A DNA stretch of 64,000 nt from an uncultured Rivibacter sp. (GCA_946480925.1 CAMLLU010000009.1:1-64000); one strand, 5' to 3'; counted from the stretch's first letter, positions 39,486 to 49,195 are shown. Translations and numbers: made by a program. The notes: generated from the letters alone by a model not told the origin.

Positions 39486-39585
39486 TTCACCGCGGAGGCG
39501 CAGAGGGCGCAGAGAACGCGGAGATTCGCGGAGAAATACGGATCTTCTCTGCGGTCCTCCGCGTTCTCTGCGTCTGCGCGGTGAA
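39486..39585. repeat. Large intergenic hairpin element
   Basis: The outer arms TTCACCGCG and CGCGGTGAA face each other, and inner parts such as GGCGCAGAGAACGCGGAG pair with CTCCGCGTTCTCTGCGTC. The whole 100 bases can fold into one long imperfect stem. It resembles dispersed palindromic intergenic elements of Burkholderiales. It lies between the FAH and fuconate dehydratase genes and could stabilise the upstream mRNA or attenuate the last gene. Confidence 0.7.
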
Positions 39586-39602
39586 TGAATTGGAGTTTCA
39601 TC

Positions 39603-40457
39603 CTAGGCTTGCACCGTCCGCTGCTGCTGCTCACCCAGGCCGTCGATGCCCAGGCGCACCGTCTGCCCCGGCACGAGGTACTTGGGCGGCTTCTGCCCCA
39701 GGCCCACGCCAGGGGGCGTGCCGGTGGCGATCACGTCACCGGGCTGCAGGCTCATGAAGCGGCTCAGGTAGCTCACCAGCTGCTTCACGCCGAACACCAT
39801 GGTGCGGGTAGTGCCGTTCTGGAAGCGGTGGCCGTCGACCTCCAGCCACAGGCCGAGGTCCTGCGGGTCGGGCACTTCGTCGGCGGTGACCAGCCAGGGG
39901 CCGATGGGGCCGAAGGTGTCGCAGCCCTTGCCCTTGTCCCACTGGCCGCCGCGCTCGAGCTGGTATTCACGCTCGGACACGTCGTGCACCACGCAGTAGC
40001 CGGCCACGTGCTTCATCGCATCGGCTTCGTCGATGTAGCGGCCGCCGGTGCCGATCACCACGCCCAGCTCCACCTCCCAGTCGGTGCGCGTGGAGCCGCG
40101 CGGGATCTCGATGTCGTCGTTGGGGCCGCAGATCGCGCTGGTCCATTTGCCGAACACCACCGGCTCGGCAGGCACCGCCATGCCGGACTCCGCCGCATGG
40201 TCTGCGTAGTTGAGGCCGATGCAGATGAACTTGCCGACGCGGCCCACGCAGGGGCCGACACGCAGGCCTTGCTGCGGCGTGCCGTCCACCAGCGGCAGCG
40301 TGGTGGGGTCGATGCCGCGCAGCCTGGCAAGCCCTTCGGCGGTGAGCACGTCGCCGGCGACGTCGGGCACGACGGCTGAGAGATCACGCACGCGGCCTTG
40401 CGCGTCGAGCAGGCCGGGCTTTTCTTGGCCCTTGGGGCCGTAACGCAGGAGCTTCAA
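39603..40457 (-). CDS. FAH-family 2,4-diketo-3-deoxy-L-fuconate hydrolase
   Basis: 284 residues of the fumarylacetoacetate hydrolase fold: KFICIGLNYADHAAESG, then EPVVFGKWTSAICGP, WEVELGVVIGTGGR with the metal-binding Glu, HDVSEREYQ and the GDVIATGTPPGVGLG loop. In non-phosphorylating L-fucose pathways this enzyme splits 2,4-diketo-3-deoxy-L-fuconate into pyruvate and L-lactate. It directly follows the 2-keto-3-deoxy-L-fuconate dehydrogenase gene, which supports the role. Ureidoglycolate lyase is the common annotation of relatives, but nothing here points to purine metabolism. Confidence 0.85.
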   Translation of the reverse strand: MKLLRYGPKGQEKPGLLDAQGRVRDLSAVVPDVAGDVLTAEGLARLRGIDPTTLPLVDGTPQQGLRVGPCVGRVGKFICIGLNYADHAAESGMAVPAEPVVFGKWTSAICGPNDDIEIPRGSTRTDWEVELGVVIGTGGRYIDEADAMKHVAGYCVVHDVSEREYQLERGGQWDKGKGCDTFGPIGPWLVTADEVPDPQDLGLWLEVDGHRFQNGTTRTMVFGVKQLVSYLSRFMSLQPGDVIATGTPPGVGLGQKPPKYLVPGQTVRLGIDGLGEQQQRTVQA

Positions 40458-40497
40458 GAGGAACGTCCTTTCAGTTCAATTGCAGTTCTTCATTCAT

Positions 40498-41247
40498 TCA
40501 GATCGTCACGCCGCCGTCCACCAGCACCGCCTGGCCGGTGACGAAGCGCGATTCGTCGCACAACAGATACACCACCATCGGCGCGATGTCGTCGACGGTG
40601 GCCAGGCGACCCATCGGCTGGCGGGCGATGAAGTTCTTTTCGGCCTGCACCGGATCCGGCGCGTTGGCAATGCGCTGGCGCAGCGAAGGCGTGTCCACCG
40701 TGCCGGGGCACAGGGCATTGCAGCGTACGCCGCGCGTCACGAAATCGGCCGCGACCGCCTTGGTGAAGCCGATCACCGCGGCCTTGGTGGCGCCGTAGGC
40801 CAGGCGGTTGGGAAAGCCCTTGATCGACGAGGCCATCGAGGCCATGTTGAGGATGGAGGGCGTTGCGCCTTGTGCCGCCTTGCCCAGCATGCCGGGCAGG
40901 AAGGCGCGCGTCATGCGGTACATGCTCTTGACGTTGAGGTCGAAGCTGAAGTCCCAGGCCGCCTCGTCGCAATCGAGCACGGAGCCTTCGTGCACGAAGC
41001 CGGCGCAGTTGAACAGCCCGTCCAGCGGCGGCAGCTCGCGCACGAGCGCGTTGATGGCCGATGCGTCACGCACGTCGAGCACGCGCGTCTGCAGGCCGGG
41101 GGCTTGCGCGGCCAGCGTCTCCAGCAGTGCGGGCTGCAGGTCGGTGGCGATCACCTGCGCACCTTCGCGTGCACAGGCGATGGCACTGGCGCGGCCGATG
41201 CCTTGGCCGGCCGCGGTGATCAGGAGGGTCTTGCCTTTCAGGCGCAT
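40498..41247 (-). CDS. SDR: 2-keto-3-deoxy-L-fuconate dehydrogenase
   Basis: 249-residue short-chain dehydrogenase. Cofactor motif TAAGQGIG at residues 9-16, an Asp after strand two (IATDLQPA) favouring NAD, NCAG at about residue 82, catalytic Ser in NMASMASS and YGATK. It should oxidise the C4 hydroxyl of 2-keto-3-deoxy-L-fuconate. The SIKGFPNRLAYGATKAA stretch is typical for this enzyme. Start 41247 gives MRLKGKTLL; the frame extends upstream into the neighbour's 3' end. It lies between the first dehydrogenase and the FAH hydrolase in pathway order. Confidence 0.85.
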   Translation of the reverse strand: MRLKGKTLLITAAGQGIGRASAIACAREGAQVIATDLQPALLETLAAQAPGLQTRVLDVRDASAINALVRELPPLDGLFNCAGFVHEGSVLDCDEAAWDFSFDLNVKSMYRMTRAFLPGMLGKAAQGATPSILNMASMASSIKGFPNRLAYGATKAAVIGFTKAVAADFVTRGVRCNALCPGTVDTPSLRQRIANAPDPVQAEKNFIARQPMGRLATVDDIAPMVVYLLCDESRFVTGQAVLVDGGVTI

Positions 41248-41290
41248 CGGGTACCTCGTTGGTCGATGAATGGGCAGCGTGCGGGCCGCT

Positions 41291-42088
<798 letters not shown>

Positions 42089-42125
42089 TCATGCATGTCG
42101 TCCATGCCCAGCCGCAACGGCTGCA

Positions 42126-43667
42126 TCACATTACGGCGCCCAGCTGCCAGGGCACGAACTCGTTGTCGCCCAGGCCATGCTGCTCGCTGAGCGTGCGCTG
42201 GCCGGAGGCCGCGGCCAGCATCAGCCGGAAGATGCGTTCGCCAGCTTCGGCCACGCTCAGCGTGCCGTCCACGATCTCGCCTGCGTTGAAGTCCATGTCG
42301 AGGCTCATGCGGCGGTACATCGCGGTGTTGGTGGCCAGCTTGAGCGACGGCACCGGCTTGCAGCCGTAGGTGGAGCCGCGCCCGGTGGTGAAGCAGATCA
42401 GGTTGGCGCCGCCGGCCACCTGGCCGGTGGCCGACACCGGGTCGTAGCCCGGCGTGTCCATGAACACCAGCCCGTGGCCTTGCACCGGCTGCGCGTACTC
42501 CACCACGTCCGTCAGCGTGCTGCCGCCTCCCTTGGCCACTGCGCCGAGCGACTTCTCGAGGATGGTGGTGATGCCGCCCGCCTTGTTGCCCGGCGACGGG
42601 TTGTTGTTCAGCTGTGCGCCGTTGCGGGCCGCGTAGTCTTCCCACCAGCGCAGCCGCGCCAGCAGCCGATCGGCCACTTCGGGCGAAGCCGCGCGCGCGG
42701 TCAGCAGGTGCTCGGCGCCATGGATCTCCGGCGTCTCCGACAGGATGGCCGTGCCGCCGTGGCGCACCAGCAGGTCCACCGCAACGCCCAGTGCGGGGTT
42801 GGCGCTGATGCCCGAATACCCGTCGGAGCCGCCGCATTGCAGGCCGACCACGAGGTGCGACACCGGCACCGTGCTGCGCTGCGCCGAGGCCGCCTGTGCG
42901 GCCAGCTCGCGCACCAGGTTCTGCCCGCGCTCGATGGCTTCGCGCGTGCCGCCCGCGTCCTGGATCGTGAACGTGCGCACGCGTTCGCGCGCGGCCGGCT
43001 CCAGGCCCTGGACCAGCGGGTCGACCTGGTTCACCTCGCAGCCCAGCCCCACCAGCAGCACCCCGGCGAAGTTCGGGTGCGTCGCATAGCCGCGCAACGT
43101 GCGGCGCAGCAGTTCCAGGCCTTCGCCTTCGCTCATGCCGCAACCGCTGCCGTGCGTGATCGCCACCACGCCGTCCACGCGGGGCAGCGCGGCCAGCGCC
43201 GGCCCGCTGAAGGCCTGTGCGATCGCCTTGCACACCGTGGCCGAACAATTCACCGAGGAGATCACGCCGATGTAGTTGCGCGTGCCCACGCGGCCATCGG
43301 CCCGCACGTAGCCTTCGAAGGTGGCGGCTTCCCCGCATGCGGGCAGCGTGGCTGCATGTGCGGCGCCCAGGGCCTGCGGCGGCAGCGCCTCGCGCATCTC
43401 GACGTTGTGCACGTGGACGTGATCGCCGGGCTCGATGGGCGCACTGGCCACGCCGATCGGCTGGCCGTACTTGAGCACCACCTCGCCGCGTGCAATGGGC
43501 CGCAGCGCGATCTTGTGCCCGGCCTCGATGTCAGCGCGCACGCGCAGGGCACTGCTGCCCGGCCGTGCGATCTCGGCGTTCTCGGCCAGCGGCACGCGCG
43601 CCACCGCCACGTTGTCGCCGGCGTGCAGCACGATCAGCTCGTGCACCGGCAGTCGGTCAGTCGGCAT
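42126..43667 (-). CDS. uxaA: Altronate dehydratase (UxaA family)
   Basis: 513 residues with an N-terminal SAF domain (HELIVLHAGDNVAVARVPL to about residue 95) and the C-terminal dehydratase domain with THGSGCGMSEGEG, LGCEVNQVD, LQCGGSDGYSG and FMDTPGYDPVSATG. Its Cys residues would bind the metal centre. It converts D-altronate to 2-keto-3-deoxy-D-gluconate. The start at 43667 overlaps the mutarotase gene by 11 bases. In this operon it pairs with a tagaturonate-reductase-type gene, though no UxaC isomerase is in the window. Other hexonates are possible substrates. Confidence 0.85.
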   Translation of the reverse strand: MPTDRLPVHELIVLHAGDNVAVARVPLAENAEIARPGSSALRVRADIEAGHKIALRPIARGEVVLKYGQPIGVASAPIEPGDHVHVHNVEMREALPPQALGAAHAATLPACGEAATFEGYVRADGRVGTRNYIGVISSVNCSATVCKAIAQAFSGPALAALPRVDGVVAITHGSGCGMSEGEGLELLRRTLRGYATHPNFAGVLLVGLGCEVNQVDPLVQGLEPAARERVRTFTIQDAGGTREAIERGQNLVRELAAQAASAQRSTVPVSHLVVGLQCGGSDGYSGISANPALGVAVDLLVRHGGTAILSETPEIHGAEHLLTARAASPEVADRLLARLRWWEDYAARNGAQLNNNPSPGNKAGGITTILEKSLGAVAKGGGSTLTDVVEYAQPVQGHGLVFMDTPGYDPVSATGQVAGGANLICFTTGRGSTYGCKPVPSLKLATNTAMYRRMSLDMDFNAGEIVDGTLSVAEAGERIFRLMLAAASGQRTLSEQHGLGDNEFVPWQLGAVM

Positions 43668-43986
43668 GGAACACGCACTCCATCGAAGCCCAGTGCTCAT
43701 CGGGCGCGCGGCTGGGCAGCGGGCGCTGGCACGGGCTGCAGAAGGTCCACCAGCGGCGGGTTTCCGGGTCGGCGGCGATCGCGGCCATGTCGGCCTCGTA
43801 GTCGCTGCCGTGGTATTCCCAGTAGCCGAACAGCAGGTTCTCCGGCTCGCGCAGGAAGATGCTGTAGTTGCGGATGTTGGAAGCAGCCAGCCGTGCCAGC
43901 ACGGCCGGCCACACGGCCTCGTGCAGGCGCTTGTATTCGGCGATGTGTTTCGGCTCGATGCCGATCACCATGCCCATGCGTTGCAT
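43657..43986 (-). CDS. L-fucose/L-rhamnose mutarotase (RhaM family)
   Basis: 109-residue member of the RhaM/DUF718 family: MVIGIEPKHIAEYKRLHEAVW, here seen as GMVIGIEPKHIAEYKRLH then EAVWPAVL, plus NYSIFL, LFGYWEYHG and the closing PDEHWASMECVFH. The conserved His of KRLHEAVW and the WWTFCSPCQ stretch fit the family. It interconverts sugar anomers so that the dehydrogenase gets its preferred form. GGAG precedes the start at 43986. Genomic context favours L-fucose over rhamnose: no rhamnose genes are present. Confidence 0.88.
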   Translation of the reverse strand: MQRMGMVIGIEPKHIAEYKRLHEAVWPAVLARLAASNIRNYSIFLREPENLLFGYWEYHGSDYEADMAAIAADPETRRWWTFCSPCQRPLPSRAPDEHWASMECVFHAD

Positions 43987-44002
43987 TGCTTGCTCCTCGT
44001 CT

Positions 44003-45136
44003 TCAATGGGCGGCCAGCGCCTGCCGCAGCCGGGGCTGGGGCAGGTGCGCAACGTGGCGTTGCGCCAGCTCCACCAGCGGCTGCAGGCGCCGCGCCTTCT
44101 TCTGTTCGTGGTTCTGCGCGATGTCGGCGAGGCGGTGCGCCAGGAAGGGGTTGAGCAGCCGGTCGCGCAGGCTGGTGAGGTAGCTGCGCGCCTGCGGGCC
44201 TTGCCCCAGTGCGTCGAACACCGGCAGCACCTCCTGCTGCCAGGCTTCTTCGAGCGGGTCGCGCAGGGCCGCGTCCTGCATGGCCTGCAGCACCGTCATG
44301 TCAGCCGCGAGGCGGCCCTTGATCCACTGGTCGGCCAGCAGCGTGTGGCCGAGGTTGAGCAGGAAGAGCTTGAGCCGCTCATGGCTGGCCAGGTCGTCTG
44401 TGAGCACCAGGGCCGGGTGCCGGCAGGGCGGCTGCAGCCGTGGCTGCGACTCGATGGCCCACAGCGCGTACGGTTCGGCCACCGCACCCACGGGTTGCAG
44501 CGCCTCGGAGACGATGCGGTCCACCAGTGAGTTGGCCCACACGACGTGCACGTGCAGCCAGTCGACGAAGGCCGGCGCGCAGCGCCATTCGCGCGCCAGC
44601 TGCACGACGACGTCGCGCAGTCGCTCGCCGTTGCGCGACACCAGCTCGCAGGGCAGCAGCGTCAGCCCCGCGGCGGGCGCGGCCTGCCAGCGGTCGTGCA
44701 GCAGCACCAGCAGCTTGGCCGGGAACGAGGCCGGCGCCGCGGCCGTGTCGGCCAGCAGGGCAGGGCCGTCGGCCGGCACGAGCGCCCAGCCGCTGTCGCC
44801 GGTGTTGGAGACGATCACCCGCACCGGCCCGCGCACCCGCTCGCGCACGGCCTGCCAGTCGCTCGCTGCATGGAAGGCTTCGCGCACCGAGCGGCAGGTC
44901 TTGCGCACCTCCACGGGCTGCCCGTCGGCCAGGCCGCGCACGATCACCTCGAAGCCTTGTGCACGCGCCATCGCCTGCGTACGCAGCGTGCTGGCCGGGT
45001 TGCCGGTGCTCTGCACGACGGTGATGCCGCCCAATGCCTCGCCTTGCTCGGCCGCTTCGCTGACGAACAGGTCGACGTGGGCCTGCAGGAAGCGGCTGGT
45101 ACCGAACTGCAGGATGGGGTGGCTGCTGCCGTTCAT
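44003..45136 (-). CDS. uxaB: Tagaturonate reductase (UxaB-like, mannitol dehydrogenase family)
   Basis: 377 residues. LQFGTSRFLQAHVDLF is the N-terminal nucleotide-binding signature, VIVSNTGDSGW and LTLLPCELVSRNGERL are family marks, and the catalytic Lys sits in the LFLLNLGHTLLADQWIKG-type helix region. It would reduce D-tagaturonate to D-altronate with NADH, the substrate of UxaA. It is shorter than E. coli UxaB by about 100 residues. Start 45136 (MNGSSHPILQFG) is chosen over an upstream ATG whose extension overlaps the gap after the zinc dehydrogenase gene and looks non-coding. Confidence 0.75.
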   Translation of the reverse strand: MNGSSHPILQFGTSRFLQAHVDLFVSEAAEQGEALGGITVVQSTGNPASTLRTQAMARAQGFEVIVRGLADGQPVEVRKTCRSVREAFHAASDWQAVRERVRGPVRVIVSNTGDSGWALVPADGPALLADTAAAPASFPAKLLVLLHDRWQAAPAAGLTLLPCELVSRNGERLRDVVVQLAREWRCAPAFVDWLHVHVVWANSLVDRIVSEALQPVGAVAEPYALWAIESQPRLQPPCRHPALVLTDDLASHERLKLFLLNLGHTLLADQWIKGRLAADMTVLQAMQDAALRDPLEEAWQQEVLPVFDALGQGPQARSYLTSLRDRLLNPFLAHRLADIAQNHEQKKARRLQPLVELAQRHVAHLPQPRLRQALAAH

Positions 45137-45248
45137 TGACGGCACCCCGCTCGCCGAGTACGGCGATCGACCCTCCGAGAGGGTCGGGCCTCGCTTGGGG
45201 CGGCCCTGCGCAGCGGCCCAGGGTGACACTGGATGTCTCATGGCTTCG

Positions 45249-46259
45249 TCAGCACTCGACGATGGCCTTGATCACGCCCTCGGCCGGGTCCAGCAGACGC
45301 GAAAAGCCGGCCGGTACGTCGGCCAGCGCCAGCCGGTGCGTGGCCAGCGCGGTGTCGGGCACCAGGCCCTCGCGCATCGCCTTCATCACCGTTTCGAAGT
45401 CTTCGGTGGTGGCGTTGCGGCTGCTGAGCAGCGTGGCCTCGCGCTTGTGGAACTCGGGGTCGGAGAAGCGGATGTCGCCCTGCACGATGGACACCAGCAC
45501 GTAGCGACCGCCGTGTGCAATGAACCGGAAGCCGCGCTCCATGGCCTGCGGGTTGCCGGTGGCATCGAACACCGCGTCGAAGAACTCGCCGTCGGTGAGG
45601 CGCGAGAGTTCGGCCTCGTCGCCTTCGCCCAGGGGCACCGCCGCGGCCACGCCCACGTGGTTCAGTGCGAAGTCGAGCCGGTCCTGCCGCCCGTCGATGG
45701 CGGTGACGGTGGCGCCGCGCAGCCTGGCGAAGATCATGGCCGCCAGGCCGATGGGGCCTGCGCCCACCACCAGCACGCGCTGGCCGGCAGCCACCTCCGC
45801 GCGGCGCACCGCATGCGCGCCGATCGCGAGGAATTCGAGCATCGCCGCCTGGTCCAGCGAAATGCCGGTGGCCTTGCCGACGAAGCGCTGCGGCACGGTG
45901 AGGTATTCGGTGAACGCGCCGTCGCGGTGCACGCCCAGCACCTCGATGCGCACGCAGCAGTTGGGCTTGCCCTGGCGGCAGGCGATGCAGTGGCCGCACG
46001 AGAGGTAGGGCATCACGTACACCGCATCGCCGGGCGCGAGGCCGCTGTCGGCGTCGGCCTCTTCCACCACGCCCGAGAGCTCATGCCCCATCACGCGGGG
46101 GTAGGCGAGGTAGGGCTGGTTGCCCGTGAAGATGTGCAGGTCGGTGCCGCACACGCCCACGCGCCTGACCCGCAGCAGCACCTCGCCGGGCGCGCGCTCC
46201 GGGCGCGGGCGCTGCAACGCCTGCAGGTTCCTGGGTGATTCGCAGATGACGGTCAGCAT
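45249..46259 (-). CDS. Zinc-dependent alcohol dehydrogenase (sugar-acid type)
   Basis: 336-residue medium-chain dehydrogenase. Catalytic zinc ligands are in GVCGTDLH and GHELSGVVEE; the structural-zinc cysteines are in CGHCIACRQGKPNCC; VLVVGAGPIGLAA binds NAD(P). The closest known types are L-galactonate/L-gulonate 5-dehydrogenases (LgoD-like) and threonine-type enzymes. Because the next genes are uxaB and uxaA types, I infer L-galactonate oxidation to D-tagaturonate. An alternative is lactaldehyde or another polyol. It starts 27 bases after the lactonase gene. Confidence 0.7.
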   Translation of the reverse strand: MLTVICESPRNLQALQRPRPERAPGEVLLRVRRVGVCGTDLHIFTGNQPYLAYPRVMGHELSGVVEEADADSGLAPGDAVYVMPYLSCGHCIACRQGKPNCCVRIEVLGVHRDGAFTEYLTVPQRFVGKATGISLDQAAMLEFLAIGAHAVRRAEVAAGQRVLVVGAGPIGLAAMIFARLRGATVTAIDGRQDRLDFALNHVGVAAAVPLGEGDEAELSRLTDGEFFDAVFDATGNPQAMERGFRFIAHGGRYVLVSIVQGDIRFSDPEFHKREATLLSSRNATTEDFETVMKAMREGLVPDTALATHRLALADVPAGFSRLLDPAEGVIKAIVEC

Positions 46260-46286
46260 GGGGTTGTGATGGTCAAGTACGAGAGG

Positions 46287-47162
46287 TCAGGTGCCGAGAG
46301 ATCCACGCGCAGCCGCGAGGCCGTAGAGCCGCATCGCATTGCCGCCGAACAGGCCCGTCCGGCGTGCTTCGGGCAGTGCCGGGTCGATCGCCTCGAACAG
46401 CGCATGGCTCATGTCGAGCCAGGCCTGGTAGTCGCCGGCCAGCCGCAGCACCGGCCAGTCGCTGCCCCACAGCAGGCGCTCGGGGCCGAAGAGATCCCAT
46501 AGCGCCTGCACGTAGGGCCGCAGCGCTTCGGCCGTGCGGCGCGGGCCGGCTTCGGTGAGCAGGCCCGACACCTTGCAGGCCACGTGCGGCAATGCCGCCA
46601 GGCGCGCGATGCAGTTGCGCCAGGGCTCGATCTCGCCATCGGCGATCGGCGGCTTGGCACCGTGGTCGATCACGATCCGCAGGCCGGGGTGGCGCTGTGC
46701 GAAGCCGTGCAGCGCTTCGAGGTGGCGCGTGAGCACCAGCGCGTCGAACACCAGCGCGTGCCGGGCCATCGCGCGGGCGGCCGCATCGACCGCGGGGTCG
46801 GCGATCCAGTCGTCGTCCGGCAGGTCCTGCAGCATCGGCCGCAGGCCCTTGAGCCTGGGGTGCCTGGCCAGCGCGGCGATGCGCTCGGGCGCATCGGCCG
46901 CTTTCAGGTCCACCCAGCCCACCACGCCCCAGATGAACGGGTGCTGGTCGGCCAGCGAGAGCATCCAGCGCGTGTCGTCTTCGTTCGGCATCGACTGCAC
47001 GAGCACCGTGCCGTCGATGCCCGCACGCTCGCGCAGCGGCTCGAAGTCGGCCGGCAGGAAGTCGCGGTAGATGGCCTGCAGCTGCGCAGGCGGCCACTGC
47101 CCGTGCCGGTCGGCCAGGCGCCAGAAGTGCTGGTGGGCGTCGATGCGCGGCGAAGAAGACAT
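46287..47162 (-). CDS. L-fucono-1,5-lactonase (COG3618 amidohydrolase)
   Basis: 291 residues with the amidohydrolase-superfamily marks: IDAHQHFW at the N-terminus, LVQSMPNEDDTRWML, VIDHGAKP, CKVSGLL and LLWGSDWPV with the metal-site Asp. COG3618 members from Burkholderia hydrolyse L-fucono-1,5-lactone, and also L-galactono- and D-arabinono-lactone, to the acid. This is the step between the L-fucose dehydrogenase and fuconate dehydratase of the same operon. It sits between the ABC binding protein and the zinc dehydrogenase genes. Confidence 0.87.
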   Translation of the reverse strand: MSSSPRIDAHQHFWRLADRHGQWPPAQLQAIYRDFLPADFEPLRERAGIDGTVLVQSMPNEDDTRWMLSLADQHPFIWGVVGWVDLKAADAPERIAALARHPRLKGLRPMLQDLPDDDWIADPAVDAAARAMARHALVFDALVLTRHLEALHGFAQRHPGLRIVIDHGAKPPIADGEIEPWRNCIARLAALPHVACKVSGLLTEAGPRRTAEALRPYVQALWDLFGPERLLWGSDWPVLRLAGDYQAWLDMSHALFEAIDPALPEARRTGLFGGNAMRLYGLAAARGSLGT

Positions 47163-47197
47163 CGGGCATGTCGGATTCGTTCACACCTTCTCAGCGC

Positions 47198-48151
47198 TCA
47201 GTAGAGGACGTTCTTCGCCTCGGGAGAATCGATGTTCTTCTTGGTGACCATCACCACGCCGGTGTCGCGGAACTTGGGCACCTTCTTGCCCTGGATCACC
47301 TCGACCGCGGTCTTCACGCCGAGGTTGCCCATCTGGTAGGCGCTTTGCACCGCGATCGCCTCGATGGTGCCGTCCTTGACGAACGCCTGCAGGTCACCGT
47401 TGCCGTCGAAACCGATGGCCGCGACCTTGCCTGCCTTGCCGGCCTGCACCAGCGCGCGGCCCATGCCGATGGCGGTCGGCTCATTGGCGCCGAAGATGCC
47501 CTTGAGGTCTGCGTTGGCAGCCAGCACGTCGGTGGTCTGGTTCAGGGCGGTGCCCATCTGCGAGTTCGAGTAGAACGGGCCCACGACCTGCAGCTTGGAG
47601 TGCTTCTCGATGTACTTGCGGAAGCCGCCCACACGGCCGATCTCCGAACCCGAGCCCGCCGTGTACGACATGATCGCGATCTTGCCGGTGGTGCCGACCT
47701 TGGCGATCAGCGCCTGCGCGCAGAGCTCGCCGGCCTTCTCGTTGTCGGTTGCGAGGAAGGACTGGTAGTAGCTCTCGCCCGCCTTGCTCGCTGCGGAGTC
47801 GATGAGGATCACCGGAATCTTTGCCTCCCAGGCCTTCTTCATCGCGGGAATGAGGGCGTCGGGGTCGGAGGGGGCGAGCACGATGGCCGCCACCTTGCGG
47901 TTGACCGCGTTCTCCACCAGCGCGACCTGGCCCGCCAGGTCGGTGTCCGACGCGGCGCCCTGGAAGCTCGCGGTGTAGCCCTTGAGTGCGGCCACGCCGT
48001 CGTTGGCGCCCTTCTTGACGTTCTGCCAGAAGTCGGAGTTCGCGGTCTTGACGATGACGGCGATCTCCTTGTCGGCGGCCATGGCCGGGGTGACGGACGC
48101 CGCCGCGAGCATCAGGGTCGATGCGAACCATGTGGTCAGAAGCTTTTTCAT
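47198..48151 (-). CDS. Sugar ABC transporter periplasmic binding protein
   Basis: 317 residues, signal peptide ending AAASVTPAMA, then a type I periplasmic-binding fold: KEIAVIVKTANSDFWQNVKKG, shown here as VIVKTANSDFWQNV, IVLAPSDPDALIPAMKKA, FLATDNEKAG, FGANEPTAIG and IGFDGNGDLQAF. This is the ribose/fucose binding-protein group. It supplies the ABC importer encoded just upstream; position in the L-fucose operon makes L-fucose (and perhaps L-galactose) the likely ligand. Confidence 0.88.
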   Translation of the reverse strand: MKKLLTTWFASTLMLAAASVTPAMAADKEIAVIVKTANSDFWQNVKKGANDGVAALKGYTASFQGAASDTDLAGQVALVENAVNRKVAAIVLAPSDPDALIPAMKKAWEAKIPVILIDSAASKAGESYYQSFLATDNEKAGELCAQALIAKVGTTGKIAIMSYTAGSGSEIGRVGGFRKYIEKHSKLQVVGPFYSNSQMGTALNQTTDVLAANADLKGIFGANEPTAIGMGRALVQAGKAGKVAAIGFDGNGDLQAFVKDGTIEAIAVQSAYQMGNLGVKTAVEVIQGKKVPKFRDTGVVMVTKKNIDSPEAKNVLY

Positions 48152-48211
48152 GTCTCGATCCTCGTGTTGAAGACGGTTGTCTCTCAGTCCCGGTCATCCT
48201 GCCGGGGGAGG

Positions 48212-49195
48212 TCATCGCCGATGACGCATCTGGTCGATCCACACCGTGAGAAGGATCACCAGGCCGATGATGATTTGCTGCACGAAGGCCGACACGCCCC
48301 CCATGTTCAGGCCGTTGCGCAGGATGCCGATGACGAAGGCGCCGATGAGCGTGCCGGAGATGCTGCCCACGCCGCCCGACAGAGAGGTGCCGCCGATCAC
48401 GGCCGCCGCGATCGCATCGAGCTCGTACATCAGCCCTTCGCTGGGCTGGGCCGTGACCAGGCGCGACATGAGCACGCAGCCGGTGAGCCCCGCGAGCGTG
48501 CCCGACAGCACGTAGGCGAACAGGGTGACGCCGTGCACGTTCACACCGGACAGCCGCGCCGCCTCCGTGTTGGAACCCACCGCGTACAGGTGTCGCCCCA
48601 GCCGCGTGCGGTTGAGCAGCACCGCCACGGCGATCGCCAGCACGATCATGATCAGCACGGGGTAAGGGATGCCCGGAAACAGCACGTCGGGAAAACCGTC
48701 GTCGCCCACCTTCACGACGCGCCACAGCGACCCGTTGCCCAGCTCGGCAAAGCCTTCTCCCAGGCCACCGATGGCCTTGGCGTCGGTGATCTGCAGCGCC
48801 ACGCCGCGGGCGACCAGCATCATCCCCAAGGTTGCGATGAAGGGCGGCAGCTTGAGCCAGGTGACGCACAGGCCGTTGATCGCCCCGCACAGCGCGCCCA
48901 CCAGCAGGCCGCCGGACATGCCGGCCCACACCGGCATGCCGGCCTTCACCAGCAACGCGGCGACGACGCCCGACAGCGCAAGGACGGCCCCCACCGACAG
49001 GTCGATGCCGCCGGTGATGATCACGCAGGTCGCGCCGATGCCGAGGTAGGCGATGGACGTGACCTGCAACGCCACCGTCATGCCATTGCCAAGCGAAAAG
49101 AACGCCTGGCTGACGGCGGAGAACACGGCCGTGAGCGCCAGCAGGCTCGCGAGCGCGGCGAATTTCTGGAAGAGGTCTTTCTGGCGGTCGTTCAT
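48212..49195 (-). CDS. Sugar ABC transporter permease (RbsC type)
   Basis: 327 residues with about eight to ten membrane helices. Family marks: TGGIDLSVGAVLALSGVVAA near residue 65, the LPPFIATLGMMLVARGVAL loop, GRHLYAVGSNTEAARLSGV and AVIGGTSLSGGVGSISGTL. The ATG overlaps the ATPase stop codon (ATGA), so the two are coupled. The frame runs upstream into the ATPase gene, but the MNDRQKDLFQKF start is well supported. It forms the membrane channel of the importer. Confidence 0.9.
   Translation of the reverse strand: MNDRQKDLFQKFAALASLLALTAVFSAVSQAFFSLGNGMTVALQVTSIAYLGIGATCVIITGGIDLSVGAVLALSGVVAALLVKAGMPVWAGMSGGLLVGALCGAINGLCVTWLKLPPFIATLGMMLVARGVALQITDAKAIGGLGEGFAELGNGSLWRVVKVGDDGFPDVLFPGIPYPVLIMIVLAIAVAVLLNRTRLGRHLYAVGSNTEAARLSGVNVHGVTLFAYVLSGTLAGLTGCVLMSRLVTAQPSEGLMYELDAIAAAVIGGTSLSGGVGSISGTLIGAFVIGILRNGLNMGGVSAFVQQIIIGLVILLTVWIDQMRHRR

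Noticed and set aside
45137..45248. Terminator or promoter in the gap between the zinc dehydrogenase and UxaB-like genes
   Set aside because: GACCCTC-CGA-GAGGGTC can form a small stem, but there is no T tract, and the same-direction genes on both sides look like one operon.
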